From Rhodobacter sp. (GTDB taxonomy: Bacteria; Pseudomonadota; Alphaproteobacteria; Rhodobacterales; Rhodobacteraceae): DNA of 8,681 nucleotides. The notes under the pieces were generated by a model that was not told where the DNA came from, made no database searches, and saw nothing but the letters and a program-made list of their open reading frames with translations. Of the stretch, positions 1-5,574 are shown piece after piece (position 1 is the stretch's first letter; every line of letters starts with the position of its first letter). The stretch lies in NCBI GenBank assembly GCA_027482795.1, contig JAIXVS010000142.1, positions 1 to 8,681 on the forward strand, given 5' to 3'. The translations under genes were made by a program, and so were the position numbers.

Positions 1-7
1 CCATTTA

Positions 8-13
8 TATAGT
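8..13 (+). promoter_or_regulatory. Possible -10 box for the decarboxylase gene
   Basis: TATAGT differs from the sigma-70 consensus TATAAT at one position. It lies in an A+T-rich stretch at the window edge. The matching -35 box would fall outside the window, so this rests on one hexamer only. If it is real, transcription would start near position 20 and the leader would be about 140 nt long. Confidence 0.25.
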
Positions 14-30
14 TTTGTTCGGTGAAGTTG

Positions 31-46
31 TGCCGCATATGCGGCA
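31..46. promoter_or_regulatory. Perfect 16-bp palindrome in the decarboxylase leader
   Basis: TGCCGCATATGCGGCA reads identically on both strands, with no mismatch and no spacer. It sits about 113 bp before the decarboxylase start and just downstream of the possible -10 box at 8-13. That position suits an operator for a dimeric repressor. The alternative is an RNA hairpin, either in the leader or at the end of an upstream transcript, although no U-run follows. The symmetry is seen directly; its function is inferred. Confidence 0.4.
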
Positions 47-158
47 TTCTGAAATGGCAGGAAAAGGGCGGCTCATACGCACCTGGCCTGGTTGGAAAAA
101 CCGCGCTGGGTCTGCACTTTTGCGGCTTCAGCGTCTTATTGGCCGAAAGGAAACGCCG

Positions 159-1316
159 ATGGGACTGTCGAAAACAATCTGGACCAATCCGACCGAATAC
201 CTGCGCGCGGAAGCGCCCGAAAACCCTGTATTATTCTTCTCGCCTGCTGCCGTGCAATCGGTCGCGCGCCGCTTTTTGGCGGGCTTTCCGGGGCTGGTGA
301 CCTATGCGGTGAAATCCAACCCCACCGAAGAGATGATCGAAAATCTTGTCACGGCTGGCGTGCAAGGCTTTGATTGCGCATCGCCTTTTGAAATTGCGCT
401 GATCCGCCGCCTGTCGCCAGATGCGGCGATACATTATCACAACCCCATCCGTTCGCGCAGCGAGATTCAGTTTGCGGTGGATCATAAGGTCACCGCCTAT
501 TCGGTGGATAGCGCGTCCGAACTGGCCAAGTTGATTGCGATGGTGCCTGTGCAAATTGGCGGGCAGCGGGTGGAAATCTCGGTGCGGTTCAAACTGCCCG
601 TGCAGGGCGCGGCCTATAACTTTGGCGCAAAATTTGGCGCGACCAGCGAGCAGGCGGCAGAGCTGCTGCGCGCGGTGGCGGCGGCGGGCTTTACCCCTTC
701 GCTGACGTTCCATGGCGGCACCCAGTGCAATGATGCGCAGGTCTGGGCCGCCTATATCCGCGAGGCGGCGGTGATTGCCCGCGCGGCAGGTGTCAAAATC
801 GCCCGCCTGAACGTGGGCGGCGGCTTTCCCAGCCACCGCGATGCGCAAACCGCGCCGAATTTCGACGCGATTTTCAAGGTGATTGCGGATACCGCCCGCG
901 CAGCCTTTGGCGGCGATCTGCCCGCGCTTGTGTGCGAGCCTGGCCGCGCGCTGTGCGGTGATGCCTATACGTTGGTTGCGCGCGTGAAATCCGTGCGCGA
1001 CGAAAACCATGTGTTTCTGAATGATGGCATCTACGGCGCGATGTTTGAATTCAGCCAAATCGGTATTATTGACCGCATTACCGTGCTGTCGGAAAACCTT
1101 GTGCCGCGCAGCGCCCCCATTCGCGCCCGCGTCACCTTTGGCCCCACCTGCGATTCGGTTGACCGACTGCCGGGCGAAGTGCCGTTTCCTGCCGATATCG
1201 CCGAGGGCGATTATGTGGTTGTGGCGGGTATGGGCAGCTATTCCACCGTCACCAACAGCCGTTTTAACGGCTTTGGCGAACTCGGCATGGTTACTGTTCT
1301 GGGCCTTGGCCTGTAA
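159..1316 (+). CDS. Ornithine/lysine decarboxylase, fold-III PLP-dependent
   Basis: This 385-residue protein belongs to the alanine-racemase-fold (group IV) Orn/Lys/DAP decarboxylases, which remove CO2 from ornithine to give putrescine, the first step of polyamine synthesis in the cytoplasm. The PLP-binding lysine is K52 in YAVKSNP. Other marks are KFG at 158-160, H185 in FHGGTQC, the glycine loop GGGFP at 220-224, EPGR at 260-263 that grips the cofactor phosphate, and GPTCDSVD with C331 and D332. The Cys-Asp pair is the ornithine-type signature and argues against diaminopimelate decarboxylase (LysA). Ornithine is the likely substrate, but lysine use cannot be excluded. The ATG at 159 was chosen because AAAGGA lies 7 bp upstream and the protein then begins where family members do. 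The frame stays open upstream to a TTG at 15, but that extension is Arg-rich and unlike the family. It is a single gene closed by its own terminator. Confidence 0.92.
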   Translation: MGLSKTIWTNPTEYLRAEAPENPVLFFSPAAVQSVARRFLAGFPGLVTYAVKSNPTEEMIENLVTAGVQGFDCASPFEIALIRRLSPDAAIHYHNPIRSRSEIQFAVDHKVTAYSVDSASELAKLIAMVPVQIGGQRVEISVRFKLPVQGAAYNFGAKFGATSEQAAELLRAVAAAGFTPSLTFHGGTQCNDAQVWAAYIREAAVIARAAGVKIARLNVGGGFPSHRDAQTAPNFDAIFKVIADTARAAFGGDLPALVCEPGRALCGDAYTLVARVKSVRDENHVFLNDGIYGAMFEFSQIGIIDRITVLSENLVPRSAPIRARVTFGPTCDSVDRLPGEVPFPADIAEGDYVVVAGMGSYSTVTNSRFNGFGELGMVTVLGLGL

Positions 1317-1347
1317 ACCTGCGCAGTTAAACGCGACGTTACGCGAT

Positions 1348-1372
1348 AAAACGCCCCTTCGGGGGCGTTTTT
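1348..1372 (+). terminator. Intrinsic terminator after the decarboxylase gene
   Basis: The arms AAAACGCCCC and GGGGCGTTTT pair perfectly over 10 bp around a UUCG tetraloop, and the 3' arm ends in a five-T run. It lies 31 bp after the decarboxylase stop. It separates that gene from the downstream hydrolase, so the two are probably transcribed independently. Confidence 0.9.
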
Positions 1373-1481
1373 CTATCTGTGCTGATCTGTAATGCGGCAA
1401 GATTTGCGGATCGCGGCGTTAACGCTGTATTGGTAAGCCTAGGGCAAACTTGGGTGAAGTGGTTTGGCAAAGGCAAAACGC

Positions 1482-2549
1482 ATGTCACTGGTGGAACGCG
1501 CGCGGCGCTGGTGGAACGGCCATGTCACGGTGGAAACCGCCGCCGCCGATGTGCCCGCCAGCGGCCCGCGCGGCGCGGTCGATCATGTGATTATTCTGGA
1601 TGGCACGCTGTCAACACTAGAGGCGGGGCAAGAGGGCAACGCAGGGCTTTTGTATCATCTGCTGACACAAAACGGCACGCGCCACCGTCATGCATTGCAC
1701 AATGTCTATTATGAACCCGGCCAGCAATGGGAAAGCTGGCGCAAGGGTATGCACATTATCGAAGGGCGCGGCGTGAACCCGCAGATTTTGCGCGCCTATG
1801 GCTGGCTGGCAAGCCACTACCGCGAGGGGGACCGCATTTTTCTGTTTGGCTATTCGCGTGGGGCCTATGCCGTGCGCGCGCTGGCGGGGATGCTGGGGCG
1901 CGTGGGGCTGCTCAAACACAGCCATGCCACACAAAGCGCAGTTAACCTTGCCTTTCGCCACTATACGCGCGGCGGCACAAGCCCCGCCGCACGCGAATTT
2001 GCGCGCCTGTACTGCCATCCTGCCGCACGCATTCGCATGGTGGGCGTCTGGGATACGGTCAAGGCGCTGGGCCTGCGGGTGCCTATCTTGTGGCGGTTTG
2101 TATCCAAGGTGCATGATTTTCCAGACAAATACCTGTCCGATGTGGTCGATGCGGGCTTTCACGCCCTTGCCGCCGATGAAACCCGCGCAGCCTTTACCCC
2201 CGAACTCTGGGACAGCCGTCCAAACAGCGCGGCGCAGGTGCAGCAGGTCTGGTTTGCAGGCGCGCATGGCGATATTGGCGGCCATATTGGCCGCTACCCC
2301 GAATGCCGCACATTGGCCAATATTCCGCTGACATGGATGCTGGAGCGGGCCGAAGACATGGGGCTAAACCTGCCCGAAAACTGGCGCGCGCAATTTCCTT
2401 GCGATGTGAACGCACCCATGGTGGGCACATGGCGCGGCTTTGGCCTGTGGTTCATTGCGCGCAAACGGCGCAAAATTGGCCGCGATCCGTCCGAAGCAGT
2501 GCATCCCAGCCTTACCCAGCGCCGCCCGCATATGTGGTGGGAATTCTAG
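1482..2549 (+). CDS. DUF2235 (Tle1-type) alpha/beta hydrolase
   Basis: This 355-residue protein has the DUF2235 layout: an N-terminal strand ending in Asp-Gly-Thr (40-42), the nucleophile elbow GYSRG with S125, the acid in GVWDTV (D191), and the catalytic histidine in VWFAGAHGDIGG (H262). The triad is complete, so a serine esterase or lipase is expected. Some family members (Tle1) are type VI secretion phospholipase effectors, but many are orphan genes of unknown substrate. No signal peptide, membrane segment or secretion adaptor is visible, and the neighbours are unrelated metabolic genes, so an effector role is not supported. The N-terminal motif reads ILDGT rather than the more usual FDGTWN. 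ATG 1482 was preferred because AAAGG lies 8 bp upstream; a TTG at 1464 would add six residues. The gene follows the decarboxylase terminator and converges on the ribokinase operon. Confidence 0.85.
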   Translation: MSLVERARRWWNGHVTVETAAADVPASGPRGAVDHVIILDGTLSTLEAGQEGNAGLLYHLLTQNGTRHRHALHNVYYEPGQQWESWRKGMHIIEGRGVNPQILRAYGWLASHYREGDRIFLFGYSRGAYAVRALAGMLGRVGLLKHSHATQSAVNLAFRHYTRGGTSPAAREFARLYCHPAARIRMVGVWDTVKALGLRVPILWRFVSKVHDFPDKYLSDVVDAGFHALAADETRAAFTPELWDSRPNSAAQVQQVWFAGAHGDIGGHIGRYPECRTLANIPLTWMLERAEDMGLNLPENWRAQFPCDVNAPMVGTWRGFGLWFIARKRRKIGRDPSEAVHPSLTQRRPHMWWEF

Positions 2550-2564
2550 GGTACAAGCGCGCAG

Positions 2565-2729
2565 TGGGGGCTTTGCCCCCAGCCTGCAAGCAGGCTTCCC
2601 CCAAGGTATTTGTAGAGTTAGGAAGCACGCAGATAGTTTCTACCCCCTTCCTAACTCCACAAATATCTTGGGGGTGAGCGAAGCGAAGACTTGCGAAGTT
2701 CCTTCGCAAGTTTGGGGGCAAAGCCCCCT
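2565..2729. repeat. Composite inverted repeat: two REP-like units head to head
   Basis: Unit 1 (about 2566-2625, plus) is a gggggc-ttt-gccccc hairpin, a gcctgc/gcaggc hairpin (2582-2595), then a 28-nt tail (2598-2625). Unit 2 (about 2647-2728, minus) has the same 15-nt hairpin (2714-2728), a different middle with a perfect 10-bp hairpin (2689-2711), and a tail (2647-2674) matching 26 of 28 positions of the first when reversed. A 21-nt spacer (2626-2646) separates the tails, so the whole can fold as one long cruciform. It fills the gap between converging genes and may act as a two-way transcription barrier, although neither hairpin has a good U-run. Similar GC-hairpin units are, from memory, scattered between genes of Rhodobacteraceae. 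No coding potential is apparent. Confidence 0.85.
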
Positions 2730-2735
2730 TTGCGC

Positions 2736-3656
2736 CTAAACCGCTGCCAGCAGCGCATCCACCTCGGCGCGCGACGGCATAGAGGCCGCCGCCCCCGCGC
2801 GGGTGACGGAAATACCCGCCACCGCGCAGCCAAAGCGCAGCGCATCGCCCATATCGCGCCCTTCGGCCAAGGCCACGGCGAGGCCGCCATTAAAAGCATC
2901 ACCTGCGCCTGTGGTTTCCACAACAGGGCCCGCGCTAAAGGCGGGAACGTGCAAGCTGCCGTTTGCGCCGCGATACAAAACGCCCCGCTCGCCCAATGTC
3001 AGCACCACCGCGCCAACGCCCCGCGCCATCAGCGCATCTGCGGCGGCTTCGGCGCTGGCGCGGTCGGTCACCTGTATGCCTGTTAGCGCCTCGGCCTCGG
3101 TTTCATTCGGGGTGATGATATCGCACAGCGCCAGCATCTTATCGGTAAGGGGGGCAGCGGGTGCGGGGTTGAGAATGGTCATCACCCCGTGCTTGCGCGC
3201 TAAGGCAAGACCCGCCTCGGCAGCGGGCAGGGGCTGTTCCAACTGGGTGATAAATATCCCCGCGCGGGCGATCAGCGCCTCGTGCGCGGCGACATCTTCG
3301 GGCGAGATTCGCCCTGCCGCGCCCGGCGCGACAATAATGGCGTTATCGCCACTGGCCTGATCGACAAAGATCATGGCCGCCCCCGTATAGCTGCCTTCAT
3401 CTTCAATGACGGCGGGGTTTACCCCTGCATTTGCCCAAACGCCTTGCGCCAATTTGGCAAAATCATCGCGGCCTAGGCGGGTGATGAAATGCACATCCCC
3501 GCCGACCTTTGCCGCTGCGACCGATTGGTTAGACCCTTTCCCCCCGGGCCCAAGGGCAAAGCCTGTGCCCAAAATCGTCTCGCCCATCACAGGCAGGCGC
3601 GGGGCGCGGTAGGTGGTATCGGCCACGAAAATTCCCAAAATGACGATGGTTTTCAT
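2736..3656 (-). CDS. rbsK: Ribokinase, PfkB family
   Basis: This 306-residue cytoplasmic sugar kinase transfers the ATP gamma-phosphate to a pentose, probably ribose to ribose-5-phosphate, feeding the pentose phosphate pathway. It shows the first PfkB signature, GPGGKGSN (37-43) followed by QSVAAAKVGG, and the second, TTGAGDAFNGG (248-258), with D253 as catalytic base and GAGD as anion hole. D13 near the N-terminus fits the sugar-binding aspartate. NPAPA (163-167) and TPNETEAE (182-189) are typical of ribokinases rather than fructokinases. The length is normal. AGAGG lies about 8 bp before the ATG. The gene begins 3 bp after the mutarotase stop, so the two are cotranscribed. It ends 7 bp from the composite repeat, which may serve as its terminator. 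Exact sugar specificity is inferred from family only. Confidence 0.92.
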   Translation of the reverse strand: MKTIVILGIFVADTTYRAPRLPVMGETILGTGFALGPGGKGSNQSVAAAKVGGDVHFITRLGRDDFAKLAQGVWANAGVNPAVIEDEGSYTGAAMIFVDQASGDNAIIVAPGAAGRISPEDVAAHEALIARAGIFITQLEQPLPAAEAGLALARKHGVMTILNPAPAAPLTDKMLALCDIITPNETEAEALTGIQVTDRASAEAAADALMARGVGAVVLTLGERGVLYRGANGSLHVPAFSAGPVVETTGAGDAFNGGLAVALAEGRDMGDALRFGCAVAGISVTRAGAAASMPSRAEVDALLAAV

Positions 3657-3659
3657 GCG

Positions 3660-4112
3660 CTAAGCCTCTGGCCCGATCACGCCTTTGCGCAGCATGATGC
3701 AGCCGTAAAATCGCCGCTCGCCCGTTTGAACCACGGCAAAGCTTTGCGCGGCCAAATCGTAAAAGGCAAAGCGTTCGACCCCCAGCATCGGGCGCGGCTT
3801 GCCTTCGGCGCGGTCAATCACCGCTTGCACTTCGGCCTGCACGGCGGGAATTTCGGACGGATTGCCCACCACCTGCATACGCGCTGCAAAATCATCGACA
3901 AAAGTATCCAGCGGAAAGACCGACAAAATCGCCTCGGCGGCGCTGGCGGCTGGCAGGTTATCCATCCGCACGATTTGCCCGTAGGTGGTTTGCTGCGCGA
4001 TGGTTTCGGCGGGGAAATTGGTATCGCATAAAATCAGCGTATCGCCATGCCCCATCATGGCCAAAACGTGCAACACATCAGGCGTCAGCCGTGGATCAAT
4101 CCCTTTAAGCAT
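3660..4112 (-). CDS. RbsD/FucU-family sugar mutarotase
   Basis: This 150-residue protein belongs to the RbsD/FucU family, which interconverts sugar anomers (fucose mutarotase or ribose pyranase). It has the family opening MLKGI, the GHGD motif (21-24) with catalytic H22, CDTNFP (29-34), and the C-terminal ERFAFY (113-118) and TGERRFYG...LRKGVI (130-146) blocks. The overall pattern is closer to FucU than to E. coli RbsD. Because it sits 3 bp before ribokinase, its substrate here may be ribose or another pentose, so the symbol is left blank. The ATG at 4112 was chosen because GGGAG lies just upstream and the product begins like the family. The longer reading from 4166 adds 18 residues with no family support. 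The gap to the upstream flavin reductase is 60 bp. Confidence 0.9.
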   Translation of the reverse strand: MLKGIDPRLTPDVLHVLAMMGHGDTLILCDTNFPAETIAQQTTYGQIVRMDNLPAASAAEAILSVFPLDTFVDDFAARMQVVGNPSEIPAVQAEVQAVIDRAEGKPRPMLGVERFAFYDLAAQSFAVVQTGERRFYGCIMLRKGVIGPEA

Positions 4113-4172
4113 CGCGCTCTCCCTTTCGCTTTGCCCCAGCAGACTGCCTTTGCGCGCCGCGGTCAAGCCTGT

Positions 4173-4685
4173 TTAGGCAAGGGCCAAATAGGCCCCATCG
4201 CGGTAGGCCAGCGTGCCTGCAACCGCACGCGCGTGCAGCGATAAAATTCGCGCGACAACCACAGTATGGCTTGCATGATCGGCAAGGCTATCGATTTGTG
4301 CGGCGCAGGCCATGGCCGCGCCTTCCAGCAGATGCGCGCCCAATTCTTCGTGCCAATCTGCACCCGCAAAGCGTGCTGCACCCTGCACGCCGTCTTTGCC
4401 CGAAAACCGCTCGGCCACCGCTTGGTGATGCGCGCCCAGCACTTGCCAGCCAATCACCGCCCCAAGGCGCAGGCTGCCATGGGCCGAGGCGGTGCGGTTG
4501 ACGCAGGCAATCATCAAGGGCGGCGTTGTCGAAAGGGCGCTGGCAGAGGTCAGCGTCAAACCCGTAGCCGCGCCATCCGCGCCGATCACCGTGATCACCG
4601 ACACTTGCCCCACCAAATTGCGCAGCGCGGTGCGAAAGGCATCGGGCTGTGGCGCTGTGATCGCATCTATGGCTGCCTGTGACAT
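4173..4685 (-). CDS. Flavin reductase-family (FMN-binding split-barrel) protein
   Basis: This 170-residue protein matches the flavin reductase-like domain (HpaC/NtaB/DIM6 type), which uses NAD(P)H to reduce FMN or FAD and hands the flavin to a partner monooxygenase. The FMN-binding segment TGLTLTSASALSTTPPL (41-57) leads into CVNRTAS (61-67). VLGAHHQAVAERFSG (82-96) matches the family's post-barrel segment, H140 starts the HTVVVARI strand, and LAYRDGAY (159-166) gives the usual C-terminal end. No monooxygenase lies in the window, so the partner is unknown; it may serve several enzymes. AAGGA lies about 9 bp before the ATG. It is first in a same-strand run with the mutarotase and ribokinase, 60 bp before the former, so cotranscription is plausible but a sugar-related role is not shown. 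It is divergent from the methyltransferase gene. Confidence 0.88.
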   Translation of the reverse strand: MSQAAIDAITAPQPDAFRTALRNLVGQVSVITVIGADGAATGLTLTSASALSTTPPLMIACVNRTASAHGSLRLGAVIGWQVLGAHHQAVAERFSGKDGVQGAARFAGADWHEELGAHLLEGAAMACAAQIDSLADHASHTVVVARILSLHARAVAGTLAYRDGAYLALA

Positions 4686-4712
4686 CGGTAAATTTCCTTA
4701 CATTTTGCCCCG

Positions 4713-4740
4713 TATCTAGGCCGCCTGCGCGCCATGGCAA
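4713..4740 (-). promoter_or_regulatory. Possible promoter for the flavin reductase-mutarotase-kinase cluster
   Basis: On the minus strand TTGCCA (complement of 4735-4740) resembles a -35 box at five of six positions. TAGATA (complement of 4713-4718) is a poorer -10 box, 16 bp away. The implied transcript would begin roughly 20 bp before the flavin reductase ATG. It is a pattern match only. Confidence 0.3.
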
Positions 4741-4850
4741 AGCCCCTTGCGCCCAAAGCCGCAAAAAATCCGCCCCATTTGCCCCTTTTCCCTGCAAGGC
4801 AAATGTGGCAAAAGAAATGCAGTGCCACGCTGTATGGGGATATCACACCG

Positions 4851-5504
4851 ATGACTGATTTTGCTGCCCGCCGTGTGATGATGGTTGACACGCAAGTGCG
4901 CCCTTCGGATGTGACCAAATTTCCCATTATCGCGGCCATGCTGGCCATCCCACGCGAGGTTTTTGTGCCGCAGGCGCTGCGCGATGCGGCCTATGTGGGG
5001 GATAATGTGGCCTTGGGCGCGGGCCGCGTGGTGCTGGATGCGCGCGTTTTTGCCAAACTGCTGGATGCGTTGGATATCACCCCAGACGAGACGGTTTTGG
5101 ATATTGGCTGCGGGCTTGGCTATTCGGCGGCGGTGATCGCGCGCATTGCCAAATCGGTGGTTGCGGTGGAAGAAGATAAGGCGATGGCCGATCACGCGCA
5201 GACAGAACTGGCCGCGCTGGGGGTTGGCAATGTATCTGTTGTCCACGGCCCCTTGGCCGCAGGAGCGGCGGGCCAAGGCCCCTATGATGTGGCAATTGTA
5301 CAAGGCGGGGTTGAAGTGGTGCCGCCTGAAATTTTGGCACAGCTGCGCGATGGCGGGCGCATTGCGGCTGTTTTCATGTCTGGCCCCCTTGGCATTGCTA
5401 AAATTGGCTATAAATCTGGTAAAGACGTGACATGGCGTTTTTCGTTCAATGCGGCCCTGCCAATTCTGCCAGGTTTTGCTGCGGCGCGCGAATTCTCGCT
5501 TTAG
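4851..5504 (+). CDS. PIMT-family methyltransferase homologue with altered active site
   Basis: This 217-residue Rossmann-fold methyltransferase has the overall protein-L-isoaspartate O-methyltransferase layout: PREVFVP (34-40), SAM motif I VLDIGCGLGYS (82-92), acidic ribose-binding residues in VAVEED (104-109), and VPPEILAQLRDGGRIA (157-172). It departs where isoaspartate is handled. The E. coli enzyme has a TISQPYMVA-type segment; the aligned stretch here (60-68) reads VVLDARVFA, so the Ser and Pro are gone, and the DG and AAPPEIP segments also differ. SAM binding is well supported, but isoaspartyl repair is doubtful, so no pcm symbol is given. Related proteins next to tolC are, from memory, common in Rhodobacterales. 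ATG 4851 was chosen by homology, with GGGGA about 10 bp upstream. TolC starts 70 bp downstream and may share a transcript. Confidence 0.85.
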   Translation: MTDFAARRVMMVDTQVRPSDVTKFPIIAAMLAIPREVFVPQALRDAAYVGDNVALGAGRVVLDARVFAKLLDALDITPDETVLDIGCGLGYSAAVIARIAKSVVAVEEDKAMADHAQTELAALGVGNVSVVHGPLAAGAAGQGPYDVAIVQGGVEVVPPEILAQLRDGGRIAAVFMSGPLGIAKIGYKSGKDVTWRFSFNAALPILPGFAAAREFSL

Positions 5505-5525
5505 ATGCGACAGAATGTTCGCTTA

Positions 5526-5540
5526 GGGGCGCAAGGCCCC
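5526..5540. other. Small GC hairpin between methyltransferase gene and tolC
   Basis: GGGGC and GCCCC pair over 5 bp around a GCAAG loop in the 70-bp gap. No T-run follows, so it is not a convincing terminator. The tolC ribosome binding site, AGGGG at 5562-5566, lies beyond it. The hairpin could lower read-through between the two genes, but this is weak. Confidence 0.25.
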
Positions 5541-5574
5541 AAGGCATAGGCGCTGCGGCGCAGGGGTGTAAAAG

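Noticed and set aside
15..158. N-terminal extension of the decarboxylase from TTG 15 or ATG 39
   Set aside because: The extra residues are Arg-rich and unlike the family, whereas ATG 159 has a good ribosome binding site and gives the normal N-terminus. The open frame is kept only as part of the leader finding.
231..1400. Long 389-codon open frame on the minus strand across the decarboxylase
   Set aside because: Its translation is His-, Arg- and Ala-rich without any domain. It lies opposite a gene with clear family motifs, so it is a shadow frame of GC-rich coding DNA.
1404..1431. TTGCGG...TGTATT as a promoter for the DUF2235 gene
   Set aside because: Spacing is acceptable (16 bp), but only three of six -35 and four of six -10 positions match, which is too weak to list. 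The nearby GCGTTAACGC palindrome is short enough to be chance.
1464..1481. TTG start adding six residues to the DUF2235 protein
   Set aside because: ATG 1482 has AAAGG at proper spacing. The added residues carry no conserved signal, though they cannot be fully excluded.
2565..2729. Insertion sequence or CRISPR array
   Set aside because: There is no transposase frame, no flanking target duplication that I can see, and only two inverted units rather than regularly spaced direct repeats.
4113..4166. 18-residue extension of the mutarotase
   Set aside because: The family begins at MLKGI, and GGGAG sits just before that ATG.
4734..4850. ATG 4734 start for the methyltransferase
   Set aside because: The 39 extra residues have no family match and overlap the likely promoter of the divergent gene. 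The family start is the MTDF at 4851.
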